A stretch of DNA of 64,000 nt, taken from Myxococcota bacterium. Its GTDB lineage: Bacteria; Myxococcota_A; UBA796; UBA9615; JAKLKC01. Positions 21,921 through 30,134 of this stretch are shown one piece after another; positions within the stretch are counted from its first letter, which is position 1; each line of letters begins with the position of its first letter. The notes under the pieces were generated by a model that did not search any database, was not told the DNA's origin, and saw only the letters and a program-made list of their open reading frames with translations. The stretch is taken from the NCBI GenBank assembly GCA_023150875.1, contig JAKLKC010000028.1, positions 17,544-81,543 of the forward strand. The letters are read 5' to 3'. The position numbers and the translations under genes were made by a program.

Positions 21921-22811
21921 ATGGACTCCTGGCAGGCGCTGGTCCTGGGGATCGTCGAGGGGCTGACGGAGTACCTGCCGGTGAGCTCCACCGGCCACCT
22001 GGTGCTCGCCCAGCGGGCGATGGGCCTGGCGAAGGGCGAGGCGGCGGACGCCTACGCCATCGTCATCCAGGGGGGGGCGATCCTGGCGGTGCTGGGCCTC
22101 TATCGGCACCGGGTGGCCCAGATGTTCGCCGGCCTCCTGGGGAGGGATCCCGAGGGCCGGCGCCTGCTGGGCTGCCTGCTGGTGGCGATGGTCCCCCTGG
22201 CGGGGGTGGTGCCTCTCGAGAAGCTGATCAAGGCCCGCCTCTTCAACCTGCCCTCCATCATCACCGCCTGGCTGGTGGGCGGGGTGGCCATCCTTGCCGC
22301 CTCGGCGTGGCGGCGGCGCCGGGCCTCCCGCCAGGACGCGGGACACGGGCTGGGGGGGCTGACGTGGCGGGCCGGCCTGCTCATCGGGCTCGCCCAGTGC
22401 ATCGCCGTGTGGCCCGGCACCAGCCGGAGCCTCGTCACCATCGTGGCCGGACTGTTGGTCGGCCTGGAGGTGGGGGCGGCGGTGGAGTTCAGCTTCCTGC
22501 TGGGGGTGGCGACGCTGTCGGGGGCGACCCTGCTGGACGCCGCGAAGAGCGGCGACGAGATGGTCGCCGCCTACGGAGCCGGTCCCCTGGTGGTCGGCTT
22601 CGTTGCCGCCTTCGTCTCCGCCGTGGTGGCGGTGAAGTGGATGGTGTCCTACCTCGGCCGCCACGGACTCGCCGTGTTCGGCTGGTACCGGATCGGGATC
22701 GCCTTGGTGGTGGCGGCGCTGATGGCGGCGGGGGTGCTGACGGACTCAGCGGGGCCGGCGGCGGGGCCGGGCGAGGGCGAGCAGGACGACGAGGCCTCCG
22801 CCCGCGGCTGA
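21921..22811 (+). CDS. uppP: Undecaprenyl-diphosphatase (UppP/BacA)
   Basis: A 296-residue polytopic inner-membrane enzyme that dephosphorylates undecaprenyl diphosphate so the carrier lipid can be reused for peptidoglycan and polysaccharide synthesis; overproduction in other bacteria gives bacitracin resistance. Both catalytic motifs are intact: EGLTEYLPVSSTGH near the N-terminus and WPGTSRS after the middle. About eight hydrophobic segments are visible. The ATG at 21921 has GGGAGG seven bases upstream; an ATG four codons earlier lacks one. The last 22 codons overlap, on the opposite strand, the tail of the metalloprotease gene. A perfect 7-bp inverted repeat lies at 21867-21883 in the leader. 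Confidence 0.95.
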   Translation: MDSWQALVLGIVEGLTEYLPVSSTGHLVLAQRAMGLAKGEAADAYAIVIQGGAILAVLGLYRHRVAQMFAGLLGRDPEGRRLLGCLLVAMVPLAGVVPLEKLIKARLFNLPSIITAWLVGGVAILAASAWRRRRASRQDAGHGLGGLTWRAGLLIGLAQCIAVWPGTSRSLVTIVAGLLVGLEVGAAVEFSFLLGVATLSGATLLDAAKSGDEMVAAYGAGPLVVGFVAAFVSAVVAVKWMVSYLGRHGLAVFGWYRIGIALVVAALMAAGVLTDSAGPAAGPGEGEQDDEASARG

Positions 22812-24092
22812 GCCCCCGGTGACGTGGCACCCGGCGCCTTCGCCGTCCTCGGGATCGGCGGCCACCGTCACCACCACGTCGGCGTCGTAGCGCGCCTCCC
22901 CTCCGGGGCCCATGGCCACCAGGCTCACCGCGTAGGTCCCCGGCTCGGCGTAGGTGTGGACCGGCTCGAAGGTGGCGACGTCGTCGCCGTCGCCGAAGTC
23001 CCAGCGGTAGTCCAGGGTGCAGCCGTAGGCTCCCTGGCGGCTGGTGTTGTCGAAGCGGACCTTCCCGTCGCCGAGGTTGACGGCGCTGAAGGAGGGGGTG
23101 GGGGCCTCGCACGCCAGGACCAGGCCCACCTCCCGGGAGGAGTCGACGTACTCGCCGCAGTCCTGGCTGTTGCCTGTGACCGTCAGCGTGACCGTGAACT
23201 GCCCCTCGGCCTCGTAGACGTGCTGGACGTCGCGCCCGGTGGAGGGGGTCGACCCGTCGCCGAAGTTCCACTCGTAGGCGACGGCCGTGGCGGCGACGTC
23301 GTCGGGGACGGAGAACTCCACGGTGAGGGGCACCTTCCCGGTCCGGGCCTCTCCCTCGGTCATCCCCTCGGGGACGACCACGTCGAAGTCCGTGTAGACG
23401 CCGTACATCGCGTTCAGGCCGGCGACGTCGTCGGCGTTGGGGACCTCGCGGTCGGTCTCGCAGCCCCCGATGGACCAGTACATCACCGCCCCCCGGAGGG
23501 TCGGGTTGGTGCAGGCCTCGTCGGACTCGCAGGAGTGGCCGAGGCCGATCCCGTGCCCGATCTCATGGGTGGCGACCGCCTCGAAGCTGGACTCCCCCTC
23601 GCAGTTCGGGGAATAGATCTCGTCCGGGGTGCCGAAGTTCACGCCGTCGTTGAACACGATGTCGAAGGAGGTGATCCGCCGGTAGTCCGCGCCGTTGTAG
23701 GTGACGGAGTCCCCGTTGCTGTAGTAGGTGACGGTCGCCGCGAGCACACCGCTGGAGAGGTCGTTCCCGAGGTCGTTGATCTTGACCTCGGTGTTGGAGT
23801 CGCCGTCGAAGCCCTCGTTGTCGTTGGCGTTGGTGCCCGCGTACTCCGCCCTCATGTCGGAGCAGGGGACGTCCTCCCAGTTCTGGAAGGAGCGGTCGAC
23901 GAGGTTGGCGGTGGTCCACTCCCCGGAGAGGTCCAGGGACTCCTCCTCCTCTTCGCTGACCCGGAAGTCCACGGGGAGGTCCTCGGGGAACCACTTGCGC
24001 GCGGGGGAGATGGGCTTCCACCCCAGGAGGGGCAGGGCCAGGGGCGCGAGGACGAGGAGGGCGGCGGCGGCGGGGGCGCGGGGGGGGATCAC
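22746..24092 (-). CDS. Matrixin-type zinc metalloprotease with two PKD domains and MYXO-CTERM-like tail
   Basis: A 448-residue exported protease. Signal-like N-terminus (APAAAALLVLAPLALPLLG); metzincin zinc site HEIGHGIGLGH with His at 176, 180 and 186 and a Met-turn VMYWS; two PKD domains follow (YEWNFGDGSTPS and YRWDFGDGDDVA). The C-terminus reads GCHVTGGSAAGGG, then a hydrophobic helix (LVVLLALA) and RPRRRPR, matching the MYXO-CTERM pattern of a Cys, a transmembrane helix and a basic end, which is removed by myxosortase-type enzymes. The GTG start overlaps the upstream gene's stop (GTGA). The 3' end overlaps uppP by 66 bases. Probably displayed on or shed from the surface; substrate unknown. 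Confidence 0.9.
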   Translation of the reverse strand: MIPPRAPAAAALLVLAPLALPLLGWKPISPARKWFPEDLPVDFRVSEEEEESLDLSGEWTTANLVDRSFQNWEDVPCSDMRAEYAGTNANDNEGFDGDSNTEVKINDLGNDLSSGVLAATVTYYSNGDSVTYNGADYRRITSFDIVFNDGVNFGTPDEIYSPNCEGESSFEAVATHEIGHGIGLGHSCESDEACTNPTLRGAVMYWSIGGCETDREVPNADDVAGLNAMYGVYTDFDVVVPEGMTEGEARTGKVPLTVEFSVPDDVAATAVAYEWNFGDGSTPSTGRDVQHVYEAEGQFTVTLTVTGNSQDCGEYVDSSREVGLVLACEAPTPSFSAVNLGDGKVRFDNTSRQGAYGCTLDYRWDFGDGDDVATFEPVHTYAEPGTYAVSLVAMGPGGEARYDADVVVTVAADPEDGEGAGCHVTGGSAAGGGLVVLLALARPRRRPR

Positions 24093-24754
24093 GGCCGGTC
24101 CTCCTCGGGGGGGAGCCCCCAGTAGGCTCGGAACTCCGCGCGGCGATCGGCGCGGAGCCCGGGGATCTCGCGCTCCGGCGGGACGGCGCCCTCCGAGGCG
24201 AGGCGGCGGAAGCGTCCCAGGAGGGACTCGGCGTCCACGGCCCCGGCGGGGATGGGCCGGGCCTCGTGGTCGTAGGCGGGGGAGTAGTCGTTCTCGTGGA
24301 CCCGGTAGGCGACCGTCCGCCCGGAGCGGCGGTCGGCCCGCAGGGTGTACTTGCCCTGGAACATGCCCACGCAGCGCCACGCGCCGTCCTCGGCCGCCGG
24401 CTCCAGGAAGACCAGGACCCTCTCTCCGACGTCGAAGCGGGCCGAGGCCGGGACGAAGGCGTGGCCACCGTCGGGGGTGTCGCCACCGACCTCCCGGACC
24501 ACCACGGTGCTCCCGGGCGCGGCCCCCCCCTTCATGGCCTCCTCCACCCGGATCGTGGTGTAGGTGTAGGGATGGCGGCCCCTTCCCGAGAGGGCCGAGC
24601 CCACCGACTCCACCGTGCCCACCACGACGACGTCCGCGACCCAGGCCAGCTCGTGGTCGGTGAACGGGTGCAGCGTCGTGGCGGCGGCGGGCGTGGCGGA
24701 GCCGAGGAGCACACCCAGGCCGAGAGCGGAGACGGCGAGAAGGCGCCTGATCAT
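24089..24754 (-). CDS. Secreted protein encoded upstream of the matrixin protease
   Basis: A 221-residue protein with a Sec signal peptide (MIRRLLAVSALGLGVLLGSATPAAA). The mature part begins HPFTDHELAWVADVVVVGTVESVGS and contains YTYTTIRVEEAMKGGAAPGSTVVVREVGG and FDVGERVLVFLEP, a beta-rich pattern I associate with myxobacterial secreted proteins often found beside matrixin proteases. That association is from memory and not provable here. The ATG at 24754 was chosen over an upstream in-frame ATG because it begins the signal peptide directly. Its stop overlaps the protease start by four bases, so the two are translationally coupled. It could be a propeptide, inhibitor or chaperone for the protease, but no sequence proof exists. 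Confidence 0.8.
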   Translation of the reverse strand: MIRRLLAVSALGLGVLLGSATPAAATTLHPFTDHELAWVADVVVVGTVESVGSALSGRGRHPYTYTTIRVEEAMKGGAAPGSTVVVREVGGDTPDGGHAFVPASARFDVGERVLVFLEPAAEDGAWRCVGMFQGKYTLRADRRSGRTVAYRVHENDYSPAYDHEARPIPAGAVDAESLLGRFRRLASEGAVPPEREIPGLRADRRAEFRAYWGLPPEEDRP

Positions 24755-25105
24755 CACCGGGACTCCCGTGGGGCGGTCCCGCGTCCGGGCTTCGCTCCAC
24801 AACCGACCCCGAAGGATAGCAGGTCCGCGCGCGGGAGGGAGGGGAGGGGGAGGCCGCGGGGTTGAGCGGAATGGGGACGGGCACGGGCGCGGGCGCGAAT
24901 CCGGACACGAACACGAACACGGGCACGGGCACGGGCACGGGCACGGGCACGGGAACGGGAACGGGCGCGGTATCTGTCATGGAGGGGGATGGGGGCGGAG
25001 GGGGGTCGGGTTGACCCCGGGGGGCGATCTGCTCTATGTCTGCCCGGTGACCGATCGGCCGTCCCCGGGGGACCCGCCGCGCAGCATCGCCCGAGGAACC
25101 CGTCG
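24755..25105. other. 351-base divergent intergenic region
   Basis: Separates the minus-strand protease pair from the TonB receptor operon. It holds a hexanucleotide repeat tract (listed separately) and, on the minus strand, a TATCCT candidate -10 box near 24817, within a CTATCCTTCGG string also present just upstream of tgt. No convincing gene was seen. Confidence 0.6.
24873..24970. repeat. Intergenic hexanucleotide microsatellite (GGGCAC and variants)
   Basis: Roughly 100 bases of imperfect tandem hexamers, mostly GGGCAC with GGGCGC, GAACAC and GGGAAC variants, located in the divergent region upstream of the TonB receptor. It is a simple sequence repeat with no spacers, so not a CRISPR array. 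Variation in copy number could change spacing between the divergent promoters. Confidence 0.85.
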
Positions 25106-27853
25106 ATGGGCCGAACGTCGCTCCCCCACCTCGTCCTCCTGCTGCTCGCCGCGCTGATCCTCGCCCTGCCGGCGGGGGCGGGTGCCTCCGAGCAGACCGG
25201 CTCGATCAAGGGCACCGTGCGCGGACCCGACGGCACGCCCCTGGTGGGCGTGGGGGTGGTCGCCCAGGGCCCCGAGTTGCTGGGGCAGCGGGCGGCCACG
25301 ACGCGGGAGGGCGGGGGCTACTGGCTCCCGGCGCTGCCCCCCGGCCGGGGCTACCAGGTCCAGTTCCAGATGGAGGGGTACAAGACCCTGGTGGTGCGGG
25401 ACATCCGCATCAGCATCGGCAGGACCTTCCCCCTGGACGTGCGGATGGACCTGCCCACCGCCGAGGAGTCGGTGGAGGTGACCGCCGGAAGGGCCACCAT
25501 CGACACCTCCCAGACCGACTCCGGGACCACGGTCTCCAAGGAGTTCCTCCAGGCCGTCCCCTCCAGCCGTTCCTACCAGACCACCGCCCAGTTCGCCCCC
25601 GGAGTCACCGGCGGGTCGAACCCCAACGTGCGCGGGGGCGCCAGCGACGAGAACGCCTTCCTGCTGGACGGCATCAACGTCACCGATCCCGTCACGGGCA
25701 CCTTCTCCTTCAACTTCCCGTTCCAGGCCATCGAGGAGGTGGAGGTCAAGACCGGCTCCTACGCGCCGGAGTACGGCGACGCGCTGGGGGGCATCATCAA
25801 CGTCCGGACGGAGTCGGGCTCGAACGACTTCCAGAGCAGCGTCACCTTCTTCGGCAGCGACGGCGCCCTCTCCCCCAAGAGGGACGGCGTGTACGACGAG
25901 TACGGCAGCGTCATCGAGGGCTCGGAGTACGACCGCACCAGCCGCTCCTTCAGCCTCGGCGCCACCGTCGGGGGGCCCATCGCCCGGGACAAGGCGTGGT
26001 TCTTCGGGGCGTACGAGTTCACCCTCAACGAGAGCACGGCCCTCGGGGTCACCGCGCCCCGGCGCTTCCGGGGGCACTTCCTGTTCGCCAAGCTGACGGC
26101 GGCTCCCCACCCGGCCCACCGGGTCGAGGTCATGGGCTTCACCAACCCCACCACCATCGACAACACCCGCCAGACCTACGACGTCCCCCCCGAGACCGAG
26201 GCCCAGCAGGCCCAGGGCGGCTTCGTGGTCCGGGGGCAGTGGGACTGGTTCGTCTCGGACCAGGTGCTGTGGCGGGCCTCTTACTCCTTCCAGAAGGAGT
26301 ACATCGACGTCACCCCCATGCCCTGCACCTGGGATCCGGACTCCCCCGACAAGAAGTGCACGGGGGACCAGGCCGAGGGTGCCATCGACTTCTACACGCC
26401 GGGCCGGATCGGGGTGGGGGTCGCCGAGGACTCCGGCAACTACAACCGCTACAGCTTCGACGACCGGCTCTCCCACGCCGTCGAGCTGAGCCTGACCGCC
26501 TTCGCCCCCGACATGGCCGGCACCCACGAGTTCAAGATCGGCGCGCAGCCCCGCTGGACCACCCACGACTGGCTCTACGGCTACCCCGGGAACATCCGCT
26601 GGTACGACATCTGGGAGACCTCCGGCGATCCCTCCAGCCTCACCAACTACTACTGGGTCGAGTACCCGGGCCAGTTCCACACCCGGGCGACGGGCTTCAC
26701 CCTGGGCGCCTACGTCCAGGACACCTGGAAGCCGATCCCCAACGTCACCGTCAACTACGGCGCGCGGTACGAGCGGATGCGCCTCGACAACGACGTCGGC
26801 CAGGCCATCGTCGACACCCACCTGGTGGTGCCCCGCGTGGGGCTCGCCTGGGACCCCTTCAAGAAGGGGCGCTCCAGCCTCTGGGGCGCGTTCGGCATGT
26901 TCGGCTCGGGGGGGCGCCTCACCGTCAGCGAGTTCGTGAACGAGAACGGGTTCGGCTACAAGCTCTACCTCGGGGACTACTTCGACCACGACAGCAACTA
27001 CTCCTACGAGCAGTACGCCTACCAGTCCACCCGCTACAAGTACGAGTCCTCGACGAGCCTGACGGCCCCCAGGAGCTACGACCTGGCCATCGGGGCCCGT
27101 CACGCCGTCTGGGAGAAGCTCACCGTCGCCCTGGAGTTCAACCGCAAGTGGTTCCGGTACCTCTGGGAGGATGACGAGGTCAACCTGATCTTCAACGAGG
27201 ACGGCAGCGACATCGTGGGCACCCAGACGGGGATCGTGAACGACCTCTTCCGGCTGCGGACGGGGTACTACGGGCTCCGGGACTACTGGGCGGTGATCCT
27301 GTCGGTGCGCCAGGAGTGGAACCGCAACTTCCTGCTGGACGCCTCGCTGACCTACTCCTCCCTCCAGGGGCGCACCGAGAGCGCCCTGACCATCGCCCTG
27401 GACAACCCCACCCAGTTCCCCTACGAGTACGGGTACCTCAGCGCGGACCGGGCCTGGGTGGGCAAGGTCGCCGCGGCCTACTTCCTGCGGGAGGGGGTGG
27501 TGGACGACAAGCCCTGGGGGACGACCATCGGCGGTCGCTTCACCTTCAGCTCGGGCTCCCGCTACGACCGGACCTACTACTCCAGCAAGCTCTCGGGGTA
27601 CGGGCTGTACCGGGACACCCTGGGCACCTACGACTCCCTGGAGCTCTACTGGCTGCTGCACCTGAAGGTCACCCAGGACGTGCCCATCCCCGGGGCGGGC
27701 CGTCTCCGGCTCTCCGTCGAGGCCAACAACGTCTTCAACAACCGGCAGGCGACGGGGATCTCCCTCTCCTCCCTCAACTCCCAGGGGGATCTCGACGCGT
27801 CCTCGCGCCTCTCCCCCTTCTCCGTCGAGTTCGGGCTGAGCTATGTCTTCTAG
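25106..27853 (+). CDS. TonB-dependent receptor with CarboxypepD_reg-like N-terminal domain
   Basis: A 915-residue outer-membrane receptor. After the signal peptide (LPHLVLLLLAALILALPAGAGA) comes a carboxypeptidase-regulatory-like beta sandwich (GSIKGTVRGPDGTPLVGVGV, about residues 35-115), then a plug domain (FAPGVTGGSNPNVRGGASDENAFLLDGINVTDPV, FNFPFQAIEEVEVKTGSYAPEYGDALGGIINV), then a large beta barrel ending in aromatic SVEFGLSYVF, the usual assembly signal. This is the OmpA-/SusC-related CarboxypepD_reg plus plug arrangement common in Myxococcota. Substrate unknown; two lipoprotein genes overlap downstream and may be its surface partners. The ATG at 25106 begins the signal peptide; the preceding in-frame codons are Arg/Pro-rich and unlike a leader. 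Confidence 0.93.
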   Translation: MGRTSLPHLVLLLLAALILALPAGAGASEQTGSIKGTVRGPDGTPLVGVGVVAQGPELLGQRAATTREGGGYWLPALPPGRGYQVQFQMEGYKTLVVRDIRISIGRTFPLDVRMDLPTAEESVEVTAGRATIDTSQTDSGTTVSKEFLQAVPSSRSYQTTAQFAPGVTGGSNPNVRGGASDENAFLLDGINVTDPVTGTFSFNFPFQAIEEVEVKTGSYAPEYGDALGGIINVRTESGSNDFQSSVTFFGSDGALSPKRDGVYDEYGSVIEGSEYDRTSRSFSLGATVGGPIARDKAWFFGAYEFTLNESTALGVTAPRRFRGHFLFAKLTAAPHPAHRVEVMGFTNPTTIDNTRQTYDVPPETEAQQAQGGFVVRGQWDWFVSDQVLWRASYSFQKEYIDVTPMPCTWDPDSPDKKCTGDQAEGAIDFYTPGRIGVGVAEDSGNYNRYSFDDRLSHAVELSLTAFAPDMAGTHEFKIGAQPRWTTHDWLYGYPGNIRWYDIWETSGDPSSLTNYYWVEYPGQFHTRATGFTLGAYVQDTWKPIPNVTVNYGARYERMRLDNDVGQAIVDTHLVVPRVGLAWDPFKKGRSSLWGAFGMFGSGGRLTVSEFVNENGFGYKLYLGDYFDHDSNYSYEQYAYQSTRYKYESSTSLTAPRSYDLAIGARHAVWEKLTVALEFNRKWFRYLWEDDEVNLIFNEDGSDIVGTQTGIVNDLFRLRTGYYGLRDYWAVILSVRQEWNRNFLLDASLTYSSLQGRTESALTIALDNPTQFPYEYGYLSADRAWVGKVAAAYFLREGVVDDKPWGTTIGGRFTFSSGSRYDRTYYSSKLSGYGLYRDTLGTYDSLELYWLLHLKVTQDVPIPGAGRLRLSVEANNVFNNRQATGISLSSLNSQGDLDASSRLSPFSVEFGLSYVF

Positions 27854-28763
27854 GTGCGCCATCCGGGCGGTGACGCCCGTCGTCCTCGCCAGCGCCTTCG
27901 CGCTCCTGGGCGGCTGCTTCCATGAGCCCATCCGCGAGGTGGACCTCGTGGGCACGGTGCGGATCTCCGCCTCCGCCGTCCCCGACGTCCGGGACATCGG
28001 CGTGGTGTACGTCGGCGTCTACCCGGGATGGTCCGACGACGTGCTGGGGTACGCGTACCCGACCATGGGACCGGTGGTGGGGAGCGCCCGCCTGGGCGAC
28101 ACCTACCCCTACGGGGGCACCACCATCGGCAGCTTCGCCTACGCCTGCTACCAGGCATTGAAGTGCGAGGTCGTCACCGGCCGCTACGCCACCCTGGAGG
28201 AGCTGGTGTGCGCCCACGGCCTGACCGCGGAGGGGGCCACCGAGGCGTGTTCCTGCTCCCAGGGGGACGATGGCTCCCTCCTCATCGACGAGGGTTCCGG
28301 CTGCCTCGCCCCTGACGACTTCTGGGCCGACTGCGCCGACTACTACGGCTTCACCGATCCCGAGGAGCTGGACTTCGTGGGCAAGGAGCGGCTCGCCTTC
28401 GAGAAGGTCGAGGACGGCGGCGAGGAGTTCTGGGAGGCGGAGTACCGGATCTGGCACGTCGTCCCCTTCGCCAACGCCGTCCTCTACGCCTTCGCCGACA
28501 ACGACGGCACCTCGTGCAACCCCGAAGGGGGGTCCGTCAACCGCAAGAGGGACCGCGACGGAGGCCAGTTCTTCTACGAGGGCACCCACTTCAACGACGT
28601 GCTGAACTTCCCGGACAAGTACCTCACGTCGGGGGACGTGCTCACGGAGGAGCCGGTGGTCCTCACCCAGTCCGCCATCGACGCCGCCACGGATGGCGCC
28701 CCCGAGATCACCGAGCGCCCCGAGGTCCAGATGGGCCACCTGGTGCTGGACTACGTGCGATGA
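27843..28763 (+). CDS. Lipoprotein linked to the TonB receptor
   Basis: A 306-residue lipoprotein; the signal ends in the lipobox LLGGC. Its ATG lies 11 bases inside the end of the receptor gene, so the two are translationally coupled. The mature part starts with a beta-rich stretch (VDLVGTVRISASAVPDVRDIGVVYVGVYPGW) and continues with many acidic and aromatic residues and about nine cysteines, suggesting a disulfide-stabilised extracytoplasmic domain. No family is recognised. By position it may be a surface substrate-capturing partner of the receptor, as SusD is for SusC, although it shows no SusD-like TPR sequence. Confidence 0.8.
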   Translation: MSSRCAIRAVTPVVLASAFALLGGCFHEPIREVDLVGTVRISASAVPDVRDIGVVYVGVYPGWSDDVLGYAYPTMGPVVGSARLGDTYPYGGTTIGSFAYACYQALKCEVVTGRYATLEELVCAHGLTAEGATEACSCSQGDDGSLLIDEGSGCLAPDDFWADCADYYGFTDPEELDFVGKERLAFEKVEDGGEEFWEAEYRIWHVVPFANAVLYAFADNDGTSCNPEGGSVNRKRDRDGGQFFYEGTHFNDVLNFPDKYLTSGDVLTEEPVVLTQSAIDAATDGAPEITERPEVQMGHLVLDYVR

Positions 28764-29551
28764 GCCGCCCGATCCCCGCCTCCCCCACGGCGCTGCTGGC
28801 CGCCGCCGCCCTGCTCCCCGTGGCCGCCTGCGACGCCAACGGGCTGCGGCTCCTCCAGAACTTCGACGGCGGTGAGGTGCTGGAGTCGGACCTCCAGGAC
28901 CTCGACCAGGCCGATCCTCCCCCCGGCGTCCAACCGATGGATGGTGCCGAGCCCTTCATCGGGGAGCTCGGCCCCACCAACAACGGCAGCGCCTACTCCG
29001 GCGGGGCCACCGCCTCGTTCCTCGGGACCGGTGGCCCGGTGTGTGTGGTGCTGGACCCCCAGACCGTCTGGCGGGACGACCAGACCCTGAGCGGGGGCCT
29101 GGATCCCGCCTGGGAGGACCACATCTACGACGACGGGGACGCCGACCTCCTGGTGGGACTCGCCGCCCAGTACACCGGGACCCCCGGCGAAGAGATGGGG
29201 TCATTCGAGTCGATCTACGTGGATCCGCTGGGGGTCGAGAGGCGGGCCGACCTGAACCTCTGCCTCCAGCCGGATCGCTACGGCTTCCCCGGGGGCACCG
29301 CGGGGCGGGCCACGCCGGAGTGGTGCACCGTGGACACCACCGCCGGAGTCACCTACCTGGTGGCGATCCGCACCATCAGCGTGCCGCTGGACGACAACCG
29401 CTTGCGGTTCGCCCTGGCCCTGCTGGAGGGCGAGTGCGAGGACCTCGGCTCGGTGAACGAGTGCACGCTCCGGGGCGACGCGGATCCCCAGGAGGGGCTC
29501 GACGACGTGGGCGGCGACCTGGAGGCGAAGCTCTGCGGGGACGAGGAGTAG
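28760..29551 (+). CDS. Second lipoprotein of the TonB-receptor operon
   Basis: A 263-residue lipoprotein with signal MSRPIPASPTALLAAAALLPVAAC, ending in the lipobox VAAC. The start overlaps the previous stop (ATGA). The mature part has an Asp/Pro-rich linker (QADPPPGVQP), then a domain with FLGTGGPVCVVLDPQTVW and TTAGVTYLVAIRTISVPLDDNRLRFALAL, which looks like a beta sandwich. No family is recognised. Third gene of a receptor-lipoprotein-lipoprotein operon; it is convergent with the thioredoxin-fold gene 7 bases beyond its stop. Confidence 0.8.
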   Translation: MSRPIPASPTALLAAAALLPVAACDANGLRLLQNFDGGEVLESDLQDLDQADPPPGVQPMDGAEPFIGELGPTNNGSAYSGGATASFLGTGGPVCVVLDPQTVWRDDQTLSGGLDPAWEDHIYDDGDADLLVGLAAQYTGTPGEEMGSFESIYVDPLGVERRADLNLCLQPDRYGFPGGTAGRATPEWCTVDTTAGVTYLVAIRTISVPLDDNRLRFALALLEGECEDLGSVNECTLRGDADPQEGLDDVGGDLEAKLCGDEE

Positions 29552-29558
29552 GTGCGGC

Positions 29559-30095
29559 CTACTTCCCGGCCTTGGCCGAGATGAGCGTCTCCTGCTCGGA
29601 GACCGGGCCGGTCCAGGACGCCAGCACCTGGGCCTCGGCGTCCAGGAGCACGTAGCCCACCGCACCGCGGGAGGCCCCGTAGCGGTCCGAGACCACCCGG
29701 AAGCGGTCCCGCAGGACGGGGTAGGGGAGGTCCTTGGCGACGCGGCCGATCTCGGCGAGGTCGCGGTCGGCGCAGAGGGCCAGCACCTGCAGTCCACCGG
29801 CGTGCTTCCGTTGCAGGCGGGTGAGGGCCTGGAGCTCCCCCGCCGCCCCGGGCGCCGAGGACTCGAAGAAGGCCAGCAGGACCACGCGCGCGGGCACGGT
29901 GGGCCGCACCCCCGAAAGGTCCTCCAGCGAGATCACCGAGTGACCCGCGAGTTCCATGGCGACGTCGGTGTTGACCGCGTACAGCGCGAAGGTGGGCGCG
30001 GGGGCTCCGGCCCCGGGGAAGGCCCGGGCCGACGGGGCGGCGAGGAGGAGGGAGAGCGTCGCCGCGCAGGCGAGGCTGAAGGGGTGCGCCGGCAT
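29559..30095 (-). CDS. Thioredoxin-fold exported protein lacking the CXXC site
   Basis: A 178-residue protein with a Sec signal (LACAATLSLLLAAPSARA) and an AhpC/TlpA-type thioredoxin fold: GAPAPTFAL strand, RVVLLAFFES strand, LQVLALCADRD and a cis-Pro-like region later (YPVLRD). Where TlpA/ResA proteins have a CxxC pair, this one reads ESSAPGAAGE, so both redox cysteines are missing. The only mature Cys is in ALCADRD. It therefore cannot act as a standard thiol-disulfide oxidoreductase and may be structural or bind a partner. It ends 7 bases from the stop of the convergent lipoprotein gene. Confidence 0.8.
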   Translation of the reverse strand: MPAHPFSLACAATLSLLLAAPSARAFPGAGAPAPTFALYAVNTDVAMELAGHSVISLEDLSGVRPTVPARVVLLAFFESSAPGAAGELQALTRLQRKHAGGLQVLALCADRDLAEIGRVAKDLPYPVLRDRFRVVSDRYGASRGAVGYVLLDAEAQVLASWTGPVSEQETLISAKAGK

Positions 30096-30134
30096 GGGGC
30101 TCCGGGCACGGCTCGGGCGCCGCGCCGTCGGGGG

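Noticed and set aside
24873..24970. CRISPR-like tandem repeats
   Set aside because: The units are six bases long with no spacers and no cas genes nearby; this is a microsatellite.
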